Notes under the pieces: model-generated
Seen by the model: the letters and a program-made list of their open reading frames with translations, nothing else
What the model was told of the DNA's origin: nothing
The model's database searches: none
Assembly (NCBI GenBank): GCA_022559845.1
Contig: CM040125.1
Span: 322,469,829 to 322,533,828, forward strand
From: Amorphophallus konjac
Taxonomy: Eukaryota; Streptophyta; Magnoliopsida; Alismatales; Araceae
Length of the DNA stretch: 64,000 nt
Direction: 5' to 3'
Shown here: piece after piece, positions 11,941 through 21,252 of the stretch
Position numbering within the stretch: the first letter of the stretch is position 1
How the letters are laid out: the number at the start of each line of letters is the position of its first letter
Position numbers and translations under genes: made by a program

Positions 11941-11954
11941 ATCGGCCGGCCGAT
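11941..11954. other. Perfect palindrome ATCGGCCGGCCGAT
   Basis: A 14-bp self-complementary site near the LTR end. Its 12-bp core TCGGCCGGCCGA recurs at 19086-19097 in the right LTR although the surrounding LTR sequence has diverged widely. Confidence 0.8.
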
Positions 11955-12162
11955 TTGAAGAGAAAGGAAGCACTCACATCCCCGCACTTTTGAGGTATTT
12001 TTCGCGATCATCTCTCCCATGTTTTCATTATTATATTTTTGAGACTCTCGTGTCTCTGGCGATCACATCTTTTCCCCATTAGCACCTCGTGCTATTTTAT
12101 TATTATTTCATTGATCGTGCTTATCATTTTTTGTTTAAGTGTGGATTTTAAATAGATCTACA

Positions 12163-12185
12163 AATTGGTGATCACGGTGGGACAC
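12163..12185 (+). promoter_or_regulatory. Candidate primer-binding site
   Basis: Directly after the left LTR end reads aattggtgatcacggtggg. TTGGTGATCACGG would be the primer site by position. I could not match it to a specific tRNA; it is not the iMet site used by other elements here. Confidence 0.4.
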
Positions 12186-12474
12186 TTTTCATTTTTTATT
12201 TTGATTACCCCTTTCCCCTTGGCACCCACGTGTGCCCTTTCCTATTGGTACCCACGTGTACCCCTCCTTTTGTGCCCCTCGGGCACCCACCCTTGTGCAT
12301 TGCACTCTCCCCAAAGTGATCTGTCAATTAGATAGATTTGTTTTAAAACTTTCACTTATTTAAAATCTTGATGAGCATGCTTCTGGGTTAATAATTATAT
12401 TTGTTGATTGCCTATGTGAGTGCTTCTCTACTTTGATATTGCTAGCCGCGAGGGTTTTCTGGAAGAAGGCAATT

Positions 12475-12765
12475 AACGCCTCTGACAGAGGCGCTTTTTT
12501 TAGTTAACGCCCTATCGCAGGGCGTCTTTTTCCTGTTTAACGCCTTCTGTCAGGGCACTTTATATCATATCTTCTTATGCTGTGAATTCACGCCCTCCCA
12601 CAGGGCGTTTCTTTATTTGGTAGCGCCTCTCTTCAGGGCGCGTTTTTATGATTTGACGCCCCCACCCCTAGGCGTCTCTTTATTTGGTTGAGCATCCTTG
12701 ATAATTAACGCCCTGCCCTAGGGCGTCTCTTTTATTGGTAGCGCCCTGCCCCAGGGCGTCTTATT
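12475..12765. repeat. Second ACGCC...GGCGT stem-loop array, internal leader
   Basis: Eight units about 40 bp apart, including ACGCCCT-ATCGC-AGGGCGT, ACGCCCT-CCCAC-AGGGCGT, ACGCCCT-GCCCT-AGGGCGT and CGCCTCT-GAC-AGAGGCG. Same design as the LTR array (7-bp arms, usually a 5-nt loop) but with T-rich spacers. It lies between the primer site and the long reading frame. Confidence 0.85.
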
Positions 12766-13230
12766 CCTGTGTTTTCACCGAACTCCTTTGTTTATCACTG
12801 TATCATATTTCTGCTTATATCTTGCATTCATTCATTCATTTTGCATTGGTTTGAGAGGCCTTATCTCTTTATACTAGGAGCCACACACCCCCTTGGTGAA
12901 GGAACGACCCTCCATTGAGCATTCCGTCTCTTTGGATTGGAAATTCCTAAACCAAGCCTCCATAAGTCCCCGCACCCGTGGATTCCCTCACGGACGCCGG
13001 GCAGGTTGTACCCTTTTGGAGTCCCGATATAGTTGGCCTAACACGTGGTGAGTGAGAGTTCCTAGTTGGCATTGAAATGAATCATATTGAAACTAGGACT
13101 CTCCTTGTGTGAATCTTTCCAAACTTTATTAAAATTCATTAATTCACCAAGGATTAAACAAATCAAAATCATGGTAACCATCCCAACTTGTGTGCTTATT
13201 TGCATAATTATTGAGAATTTTGATTATATA

Positions 13231-14184
13231 ATGGCTTACCATGATAGAAACATGTTCAATTCAATTCATGAGGATGCACAACCTAGCACTTCATATCCTC
13301 AATTTCAACATGTTAATCAGCATTCTCACCATTCTTTCAAGGGACCACGTCCTTATTCTCATGGTCATGCCCGACCCATGGGCAGTGTCCATTCTTATGG
13401 TCCCCCTCCTCAATTACGAACCACTATTCCTCCGGGACCGTCTCCTCCCAATGATGAGAGGGTCTCTCAAATCTTCCATGCATTAGATCATCTCACCCCT
13501 CAACAGATCCAAGCCCTTAAGGCTGCCGTTGAGGGTGCATCTCCTTCATCTCCTCCTCCTTCTATTCCTATACGGGTGGCCCATCACCTACCACCTCCTT
13601 CCTCTAATCGGGTAGCCCATTACCCATCTCCTCCTATTCACACTCCTCCTCGGGTGGTCCGACACCCGCCTCCTTCTATTCCTCCTCCAACACGGCCCCG
13701 AGGCCCTTTTATTCCTTGCAATCCGGTCCATCAGGGTTCTTCTAAGGGTTATCCCGTTAATTCCCCTCCACGGCCTCTTTATACGGCCCCTCCTTCAATG
13801 CCCTGCCAACCCTCTGTTGTTCATGTTACTCCCCTCCAGCAAAATATTTTTGATAAGATTGCTTCCATGGAGGAACAATTAAAGAGGGTTACAAGTTCAC
13901 GGCCCGCTCCTCTTACTCCGGTTAATTCTCTCTATGCGGCTTTGGATGACATTACAAGAATGGAGAGAGAAAGGAAGGATAGGATGGACGACTACGGCGT
14001 TGATATTCCAAGCGAGCAAGAACCGGTAATTGAAGAATCTGAGCCGGTATATGATGATGAAGCTATGCAGGCACCCCTTCCGAGTTTCCTTCGTTTCCCA
14101 CTTCCCCCGCTTTCATTTGATGAACCCCCTGCTCAGGACGAAGCCATCATCCCTAATCCAACCCTTATTCCCGAGACCTCCTAG
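13231..14184 (+). CDS. Pro-rich protein of the non-autonomous element, first part
   Basis: Reads 317 aa from ATG 13231 to a TAG; the frame is open upstream to 13087, but the ATG that begins MAYHDRN is the plausible start. The N-terminal half is rich in His, Ser and Pro. A short helix-like segment (ERVSQIFHALDHLTPQQIQALKAAVEG) sits near residue 80-105, then long Pro-rich stretches and an acidic C-terminus. No zinc knuckle, protease or pol motif is seen. By position it replaces gag. The same frame continues after the TAG to 16146. Function unknown. Confidence 0.5.
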   Translation: MAYHDRNMFNSIHEDAQPSTSYPQFQHVNQHSHHSFKGPRPYSHGHARPMGSVHSYGPPPQLRTTIPPGPSPPNDERVSQIFHALDHLTPQQIQALKAAVEGASPSSPPPSIPIRVAHHLPPPSSNRVAHYPSPPIHTPPRVVRHPPPSIPPPTRPRGPFIPCNPVHQGSSKGYPVNSPPRPLYTAPPSMPCQPSVVHVTPLQQNIFDKIASMEEQLKRVTSSRPAPLTPVNSLYAALDDITRMERERKDRMDDYGVDIPSEQEPVIEESEPVYDDEAMQAPLPSFLRFPLPPLSFDEPPAQDEAIIPNPTLIPETS

Positions 14185-16146
14185 TGCTACGACGATGGGT
14201 CGATACTTCAATCACCCACGCCGGCGCATTTTGAGTCTCTTCCCATTCCCACTCCCACTCCTAACATTGCTCGCCCCGTCCGGCATTTTCTACGCACCAA
14301 ACCTTCACCCATTAACCCTCCACCAACTACACCTCTACCCACTATACCATCAACCTTCACACCATTAGCCACCGCTGAGCCTTCCATTATAAAACCTCCA
14401 CCTATTAAGTCAGTAACCTCCACATCGGCCTACATCGAGCCTACCACTGAACCTCCTCCAATTGACCTCCCATTACCACCATCCCTAAAAACCACCTTAC
14501 CTACCCCACTATTTAACCCTCCACCTTTACCTATGGCTAATCCTGAGCAGGACCCACCACTTTTTGCACTCGAGCTAACCCCGACCGCTTGCAAGCAAAG
14601 GGAGAAACTCGATGTGTTTGAACCTCCGCCTCCACTTACGCCAACACTTTCCATTATACCTCCACCACTCATAAAGCCTTCCGCCTCCGCTTCACCTCCT
14701 TTTACTACTCGGAATGGGAGTGCTTCTGCAAGTATTTGTGCCGAAGGTGATCAAGAACCGGGCAAGACAGATGTGGCCACGGTTATGCGATTCAATATTC
14801 AAGAAGTCATTTACCGGATGCCAATACGGATTATTGTGCCGAGCATGGTCGCAGAGGCCAAGTCACCGCCATTGCTCAGGGAAGAATGCGAAGAATTGAT
14901 GCCATCCAAGGGCCGGGCAGGGCACCCTTTGTTCCCTCTTCCAAATCTTGATTCCATTCCTCCATACAAGGGGCGAATGCCCAATTTATTCAACACTTCC
15001 TATACACCACAATTAATGGGCATGGCAATGCTTCATGTTCCAATTTTCCAACTCCCTCACACCATTACTTTGCACTCTCCAAGGGAGTTGTCATTCACCA
15101 CTGAAGCCCCGGCAGGGGCTATTTCTCATACACTTTCACTGCCGTGGAGGGGCAGTTATCTTGATGCCAAAAGGCCTTCCATTATTTCATCCATATTCTT
15201 GTCTATCACGTTTTCTTCATGGGCCACTCCCAGGGGAAAGAGGTGGATTTCACCCTCTCACCCTTCACATTCCTCATCTTCTTTGCATTTCATTGCGTTC
15301 ATGCATTCACTGCATTCATCACGTCCATTCTATTGCATTCATATGCATTTGCACCTCCTGCTTCCCGGGTCTCCAAACCCGTATCTTCCCCGCCTTCCGG
15401 CACCTCCGGATATTCCGCACTTCCCATCTTATTCATCTTCATCTTTTTATCCACTATCCCTGGGGCATCGCGTCCCTTTTCCTGCTATCTCCCTGGAACC
15501 TCCAGGAATTTTATCCCTCCTCTTTGGGCATCTCGCCCTTTCTGATTCTATTCCTCCGGAACCTCCGGACTTTCTCCCAGGGCATCGCGCCCCTTTCCAC
15601 CTTATTCCTCCGGAACCTCCGGATTTTCCCTTTGGGCACGACGCCCCTCTCCACCTTCTTTATTTGCTTCCTCCGGAACCTCCGGACTTTTCTCTCGGGC
15701 ACGACGCCCCTTTCCACCTTCTCCTTTCTGATTTCATTCCTCCGGAACCTCCGGATTTTTCTCTCCCTGGGCATCGCGCCCCTTTCCATCCTCTTCCTCC
15801 GGAACCTCCGGACCCTCCATCTTTCTTCCGATTCATCTTTCTGCTCCTCCGGGATATCACATCCTTCATTTTCTTCCTCCTTTTTCATCATCTTTTTCTT
15901 TATTTCTTCCCAGGACATCGCGTCCCTTCTTTCGTTATCCCTCCGGAGCCTCCGGATGATTCCTCCTATCACGATTCTCCTCCTTTACCTCCGGACCCTC
16001 CAGATCCGCCTCTTTCCATCTATCAATTTCTTCTTCTAATTCCTCCTGATTCTGGGTCCGACCCAACTTCTTCCACATCCACTGCCTTGGGCATCTGCCC
16101 ATTCTCTCATTGCTTTCGAGGCTTTAGTCCTCACTCCTGCTTCTAA
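14185..16146 (+). CDS. Pro-rich protein of the non-autonomous element, continuation after TAG
   Basis: The frame of 13231-14184 stays open here for about 650 codons. Its first internal Met is at 14533, giving 537 aa if started there. It is Pro/Thr-rich to about 14730, then more ordinary sequence (FNIQEVIYRMPIRIIVPSM, EECEELMPSKGRAGHPLF), then a repeat region encoding IPPEPPDF units at 15360-16030. No known domain recognised. The two parts could be one protein made by stop readthrough, or one gene broken by a single mutation. Confidence 0.45.
   Translation, partial: CYDDGSILQSPTPAHFESLPIPTPTPNIARPVRHFLRTKPSPINPPPTTPLPTIPSTFTPLATAEPSIIKPPPIKSVTSTSAYIEPTTEPPPIDLPLPPSLKTTLPTPLFNPPPLPMANPEQDPPLFALELTPTACKQREKLDVFEPPPPLTPTLSIIPPPLIKPSASASPPFTTRNGSASASICAEGDQEPGKTDVATVMRFNIQEVIYRMPIRIIVPSMVAEAKSPPLLREECEELMPSKGRAGHPLFPLPNLDSIPPYKGRMPNLFNTSYTPQLMGMAMLHVPIFQLPHTITLHSPRELSFTTEAPAGAISHTLSLPWRGSYLDAKRPSIISSIFLSITFSSWATPRGKRWISPSHPSHSSSSLHFIAFMHSLHSSRPFYCIHMHLHLLLPGSPNPYLPRLPAPPDIPHFPSYSSSSFYPLSLGHRVPFPAISLEPPGILSLLFGHLALSDSIPPEPPDFLPGHRAPFHLIPPEPPDFPFGHDAPLHLLYLLPPEPPDFSLGHDAPFHLLLSDFIPPEPPDFSLPGHRAPFHPLPPEPPDPPSFFRFIFLLLRDITSFIFFLLFHHLFLYFFPGHRVPSFVIPPEPPDDSSYHDSPPLPPDPPDPPLSIYQFLLLIPPDSGSDPTSSTSTALGICPFSHCFRGFSPHSCF
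15460..15930. repeat. Tandem repeat with TCCGGA palindromes and GGGC-N5-GCCC stem-loops
   Basis: About seven units of 55-70 bp, each with cctccggaacctccgga and a stem-loop: GGGC-ATCGC-GCCC (15580, 15769), GGGC-ACGAC-GCCC (15634, 15697), GGGC-ATCTC-GCCC (15525), GGGC-ATCGC-GTCC (15461) and GGAC-ATCGC-GTCC (15911). The last two would pair as G-T and A-T at the varying position. Confidence 0.8.
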
Positions 16147-16765
16147 TTCTCCTCTCCTTCCGTAGACCTTTCATGTGATCAGGGTCTCCACACCTTAGTG
16201 AGGGAGTTTTAGCCCTCGCCTCTCTTCCTTTTCTTCTTCTTCATCTGAGTCTGGTCTTGGCACCACTCCTTCTTGTTAAGCCACTTTCAATCCTTTACTT
16301 CTAATCCTATGGACTGCCAAAGAGGACTATCCCACGATGATCAACATCACCTCGCAGCAGCTGCTTCTACAAAGGTTGCAAGGTAACATATTGACGTAAG
16401 TATGCATTTTAATGATATCATTTTATCATTACTTCACGCATGATTTGCAAAATCAAGTGCTTCTTAACAAGATTAAGAGTGGTGTTTCAGATCTTTATCT
16501 TAGGCTTTTGTTAAATTAAATCATTCTCAAAAGAGTCTTTAGGCTTGCTTTTGCAGCACCTTTGGTAATAAGAACCCCGCGCTGGGAATTCAACATTCTC
16601 TCCCCGCTTGTTAAGAGCAACCCTTAGCTGGACATTCCACACACTTCACGGCGTCCTTAGCCGGCTCCTTTGATAAAAACATCGTTGCTATCTTGGCCAT
16701 GCCATGAGTATATCTGGAAGTCTTTTCTCTTCTTTATTCGGCCACATGTAGGGGCAAGAGGTTGA
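16147..16765. other. Non-coding interior of the non-autonomous element
   Basis: No convincing ORF or pol motif. A few short inverted repeats continue. The stretch ends at the assembly gap. Confidence 0.5.
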
Positions 16766-16865
16766 NNNNNNNNNNNNNNNNNNNNNNNNNNNNNNNNNNN
16801 NNNNNNNNNNNNNNNNNNNNNNNNNNNNNNNNNNNNNNNNNNNNNNNNNNNNNNNNNNNNNNNNN
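16766..16865. other. Assembly gap (100 N)
   Basis: Exactly 100 N, a conventional placeholder; the real missing length is unknown, so the internal length of this element is not reliable. Confidence 0.98.
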
Positions 16866-17911
16866 CGTGTTTTATTGGATTATGAATTTTGACCTCTTCA
16901 TGCTTTGACGCTTTAATGAACCTAAGTGCTATTATTTTGATGAAATTGTCTATGATTAAGCACTTATGATCATGTCATGTTCTGAATTGATGGAAAAAGG
17001 CTAATGAGTTTAAAGTGTAGAAGTTTGCAGGATTCGAGGCGTTTGGATCACTCATAGGAGCGACATCTTGCCACCTTGTATCTGTTTCTTGTAAGCATTG
17101 TTACTATACGATATCTACGCTATTATATTATGTCAAGGACCTTGTGGTTCTGATGAACCTGAAATTTGAGTTCCCCTTCATCAAAAACGATGACGATTTC
17201 AGGAGAATCTTGATCACACGGATAGGCCGTCGAGCTGTTAAAAGTTTGGGACGATGGTTCCACTTTCTAAGTTGATACGTGGACAAACGGGCTTCGGCTT
17301 AGTGTTAGCTCAGAAATATGGATTCTTGACTAGACCTAAACAGCTTGGCAATATTATCCTTGATTATTTTCTATTTTTTAATTTGTTTTAACCTTTTCTT
17401 TTAGCCCAGCATGCATCATGTAGGACTTTGAGTTTCATGCTGAAAATCTTCATATTATGGTAATAATGAAGTTCACTCGCTCTCGATTGAATTGACATGA
17501 GATATTCCACTTTAAATCAAGTACTTCGTTCTATTTGAAGCCATTCAGGCTGATTCCTTGAAAGTGTTCCTTTTGTTGGATCTTTATCCCAATTCTCTTT
17601 ACTTTTCTGCAAAATTTACCTTGGTTGCAGCATGTCCACATTGGCTGGTAATCGCTCTCCAATGGTCTTTCCCTTCGTGCCCACGCGCACACCCTTTATT
17701 ACTTAGTTTAACCTCCTTTTATCCAACAAATCGATTGTTTCCTTGGAACCACTCAGAGTTGTTTCATTCAGAATCTTGGAAAGATTTCCAATGCTTAGTG
17801 TCTGAGGCATGTCACATCACACCTTGGCGTCTTCTTATCAGTTCGTTCCACTTCATTCCTTTCATTACACTTCGCTCCATTTCCGTCTCACTCCCTTGCA
17901 AAGCAGACGCC
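16866..17911. other. Non-coding 3' interior of the non-autonomous element
   Basis: AT-rich sequence up to the purine tract. One open frame (17558-17929) runs to the LTR but shows no domain and is probably chance. Confidence 0.5.
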
Positions 17912-17924
17912 AAGGCGGGGCAGC
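17912..17924 (+). promoter_or_regulatory. Polypurine tract before right LTR
   Basis: aaggcggggcagc lies immediately before TGTAGACAC, the LTR start, and fixes the plus orientation of the element. Confidence 0.65.
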
Positions 17925-18063
17925 TGTAGACACGCCAAAATTGACGTTTTGTTGATCAAATCTCATGTTATTATATAAATGCCCCAAGTGGACTTCAATA
18001 TTCCTATAACATGAAGTTTTTCTATTTTTGTGAGTTTTTCTGCATTTTTCCTGTATTTTTGTG

Positions 18064-18408
18064 ATTCACGACTTGATTAAGGGTGTTAATTTCAAAAATA
18101 ACGACCTGTTGAAGGGCGTTTTCAAAGAAAGGACGACCGTATATGAGGGCGTCAATTCATGGTGTTATCCCTTAATTTCTGGAATTATCTATTTTCAAAA
18201 TAAAAGGCATTTTGTGAGTAACGCCTTTTCTCAGGGCGTGATTTTAATTAACGCCGTTATCTCAGGCGTGTTATCTCAGTTTTCAAACAAGGCAAGGTTT
18301 TATTTCCAAAATTAAATCCAGGAAGAAACGCCCTTTCCTAGGTCGTGTTTCAAGAAACGTCTCTGTGAAGGTCGTCAATTCATAAAAGACGCCCTGTATT
18401 AAGGCGTG
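18064..18408. repeat. ACGCC/ACGAC stem-loop array, right LTR
   Basis: Units with 5-nt loops: ACGACTT-GATTA-AGGGTGT, ACGACCT-GTTGA-AGGGCGT, ACGCCTT-TTCTC-AGGGCGT, ACGCCCT-TTCCT-AGGTCGT and ACGCCCT-GTATT-AAGGCGT. Arms are less perfect than in the left LTR, but the arm and loop spacing is preserved. Confidence 0.75.
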
Positions 18409-18553
18409 TTTCACTCCAGAGTCCTTCCTTTTTCCATCTTTCCCTCACGGTTCCCTACCATCCATGGGACTCTTGCTCGATCTTGATCCTTCCCTGGATG
18501 CCTCATTGCCTGTTCTTATCATTCCTTGGTTTGATCACATCCGCTTGAGGCAC

Positions 18554-18560
18554 TATAAAT
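18554..18560 (+). promoter_or_regulatory. TATA-like box in right LTR
   Basis: TATAAAT in the context cactataaattgaag, a plausible LTR core promoter. The left LTR has no equally clear match. Confidence 0.4.
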
Positions 18561-19311
18561 TGAAGCCTTGATCGATCGTGTTGAAGGTTAAGCACTTTAA
18601 GCATTCAGAGGGTTAAGCGCTCAGAAGCTTGAATATCCATCACGAGCAGAGCCTTCTTCGTCCTTTGCTGCCTCCCCTCTGCATCCTTCGATTGGGCTGC
18701 ATCCGGTGCTTCGTCCATCTACATCCATCAACACATTCATTCAGTTTTCCCTTTACTGTCGCCAGGGACAGTAGGGTTTCTCATCTTTTCATCTCTTTTG
18801 TTTTACTTCATTCATACCATCATCCCTCCGTCTTTTATATCTCTATTCACCCTTCACATCTGTTCACGTCTTGTTGCATTTCTTTTTATCATCAAACTCC
18901 CCTTCCCTTAAGTCTTCTTAAGGGGTTTAAAAAGAAAACAAAAAAGAAGGTGCGCATGTTGATGTCTTTTCATCATTTTTATGTTGGTTCTTGACTGATA
19001 CTACGGCACTTTGGCTGATCCCCTTTCTTTTGCTTGTCTTTCATTGTCTTTCTTACGAGCTAATCAATCAAGAAAACCCACTTCGTCGGCCGGCCGATTG
19101 GAGTTGGAGGAGGAGATCCACATTCATCCCGCATCCCATCTTTCACCAGGTACATGCGATCTTATTTTTTTTATTGAGGTAAACCCTCTGGCGATCACAC
19201 ACTCCCCTTGTGCACCTCGTGCATTGTTTCATCTCCACCATTATTTAATGTTTCCCTTTTCCCTTCCTTTTTAACCTCACCCCCAAAGTGTGGATTTTAA
19301 AGGGATCTACA

Positions 19312-20943
19312 ATTGGTCTCCAAGTTGCTCTGCAAATGGAGATTAAAATACTACATGCATTTGGTGATTCATTATTGATCGTCAAGCAGGTCCAGGGATA
19401 GTTTGACGTCCGAAAGCCTGAGCTACTCCCTTACCACGCTAAGGCGAAACGGCTCATGGAGCAGTTCTACCTTATTGAGATAGGCCACGTCGCCAGAGGA
19501 GAAAATGTGCAAGCCGATGCACTGGTGAAGTTGGCAAGTTCATTGGCGGTACCGCCAGATGGATCCCTCAGCATCCGGGTGGTAAATCAGTGCCAAGTTC
19601 TTAGCATGATAGAACAGCCAGAAGAAGAATAACTCGAGGTCGCTACAGCGAAAGCCATCAGCTTACCCGACTGGAGGGAGCCCCTTATGCAGTGGTTTAA
19701 ATATCAGCAACTGCCCAAGCAAAGGGAAGAGAAGATTAAGCTAATCAGGACAAAGGATTCTTATGAGGTCCGGTATGGGATCCTATTCCGAATTATGGCA
19801 GATGCCAAACGGAAAGTGCTCCTTCGATGCCTGTCCACTGAAGAAGCTTGGAAAGTCATGAAGGAGGTTCACGCTGGAATGGCTGGTGCACATCAGGCGG
19901 GACCAAAGATGAAAATTGAGATAAAGAAGCTCGGCTACTATTGCCCGACAATGTTTGACGACTGCTGCAAGTACACCAAGTCTTGTCAGAAATGCCAGGA
20001 GCATGCGACGGTGCCCAGAAGACCGTCCGTGCCGTTGCATCCAACACTGCCCAGCTGGCCTTTTGCCCAATGGGGAACAGACATCGTGGGTCCACTACCC
20101 ACATCATCTACTGGGTGCAAGTACATCTTCGCGGCAACTGATTACTTCTCCCGCTGGGCGGAAGCTGTTGCTTTGAAAGAAGTGACCGGGGAAATCATTG
20201 CCACGTTTGTCCGTCGCAACATCATATTCCAGTTTGGCACTCCGAACCAAATTATCTCAGACAATGGAAGCCACTTCCACAACCAGAAGGTCTACCGGCT
20301 GGTAGAAAAGTACAAGATTGACTAAAGGACGTCAACCCCTTATAACCCACAGGCCAATGGCTTGGCCGAAGCTTTCAATAAAACTCTTTGTACTCTCCTG
20401 TCCAAAATTGTTAATTCTAACAAGAGAGACTACGAAGGGAAAATGTATGAGGCCCTGTGGGCATATCGAACTGTATACAAAACTCCAACGGGTTGTTCAC
20501 CCTTTTCCTTGGTGTATGGCTCAGAGGCAATCGTCCCCATCGAGTTAGAAATACCCTCCCTCCGGGTCACAATCCAACATGGGTTGGTTCGGGAAGAGCA
20601 AATAAATGTCGAGCGAAGGCTCGAAGAGCTCTCCAACTTGGAGCGAAAACGGCTCCAAGCCCAGCAGAACATCCAGGTCTATCAGGCCCGGATAGCTCGC
20701 GCCTTTGATAAGCTCGTCAAGGAACGTGAATTCAAAAAGGGTGACCTCATTATGGTCAAGAGAAGGGAAGTCATGGCTTCCAACCCCAAGAGAAAGCTAA
20801 ATGAGAATTGGCTTGGACCTTATGTGATCCAGAAAGTCTACGAGGGCGGAGCGTATGTAATAGTCAATCATCGGGGGGAGGTCCAATTTCTACCCCTTAA
20901 TGGTAGGCATTTGAGGTTGTACCATGCTCCATTCAATGAATAA
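19312..20943 (+). pseudogene. Tat-2 aRH end and integrase (decayed)
   Basis: Begins with the aRH C-terminal half (HAFGDSLLIVKQV, GENVQADALVKLASSL), then the integrase zinc finger (HAGMAGAH...CQKC), core Asp in WGTDIVGPLP, second Asp in ISDNGSHF, Glu in NGLAEAFNKTL, and the C-terminal FKKGDLIMVKRREVMASN...GPYVIQKVYEGGAYV. In-frame stops interrupt it: TAG at about 19407 after KQVQG, TAA at about 19630 and TAA at about 20323 where other copies have Trp (KID-stop-RTS). It lacks the broken Trp of Tat-1 at GTD, so the two copies decayed independently. Confidence 0.9.
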
Positions 20944-21011
20944 TACATTTCCCCACCCCGTCGCGGGTGAATTTGCATTACTATTGTCCAGATGGTTTGG
21001 CCACTATTTAT

Positions 21012-21215
21012 CTTGTGTTTCAAAAAGGAAGAGGGAAAAGAAAGAAAAAAGAAGAGCAAAAAAAAGAGAAAAAAAAAGAAAGGGAGAACAAAAGAGAACA
21101 AAAAAAAGAGAAGAGAAAGAGAACAAAACAAGAGAATAAAAAAGAGAAGAGAAAGAAAAAAAAAAGAGAACAAAAAAATAAAACAAAAAAGGAGAGAAGG
21201 AGAAAGGGGAGGAAT
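21012..21215. repeat. Purine tract (A/G, about 200 bp)
   Basis: Nearly pure A and G on the plus strand apart from scattered C, with aagagaaaaaaag-type runs, just after the integrase stop. ORFs on both strands here are compositional. Confidence 0.85.
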
Positions 21216-21252
21216 CAGTCCCCCTTTATTAACATTCACTCTTATCTTCGAG

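Larger units (their letters stand above)
10600..12162 (+). repeat. Left LTR of the 10.6-19.3 kb element
   Basis: Aligns with 17925-19311 through the ACGCC hairpin array, the palindrome TCGGCCGGCCGA and the end gtgtggattttaaa...tctaca. It is longer than its partner, partly because of a pyrimidine tract at 11140-11490. Confidence 0.75.
11706..12300. repeat. Scattered short stem-loops, end of left LTR and leader
   Basis: Perfect inverted repeats include AGTGCA-TCTCT-TGCACT, AAGGG-CCAACA-CCCTT, GAGAC-TCTCGT-GTCTC, TAGCAC-CTC-GTGCTA, GGCAC-CCACGT-GTGCC, GGTAC-CCACGT-GTACC and GTGCCC-CTC-GGGCAC. The GGCAC and GGTAC pair differ by a change in both arms that keeps pairing. Confidence 0.7.
10600..19311 (+). 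mobile_element. Non-autonomous LTR retrotransposon with hairpin arrays
   Basis: Bounded by a left LTR (10600-12162, TGTAATGCC...TCTACA) and a right LTR (17925-19311, TGTAGACAC...TCTACA), with a purine tract aaggcggggcagc just before the right LTR, so it reads plus. The interior has a Pro-rich frame and no RT, RNase H or integrase. The LTRs differ in length (1563 and 1387 bp) and are strongly diverged. The flanks (tgcct left, attgg right) do not form a target duplication and belong to Tat copies of opposite orientation, suggesting recombination. Contains a 100-N gap. Confidence 0.75.
17925..19311 (+). repeat. Right LTR of the 10.6-19.3 kb element
   Basis: TGTAGACACGCC...GGGATCTACA, 1387 bp. 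It holds its own stem-loop array at 18064-18408, a TATA-like TATAAAT at 18554-18560 and the conserved palindrome at 19086-19097. Directly followed by Tat aRH coding sequence. Confidence 0.75.

Noticed and set aside
15511..15972. Arg/Glu/Gly-rich minus-strand ORFs (GGSGGM, RRFRRN)
   Set aside because: Shadow of the plus-strand PPEPPD repeat region.
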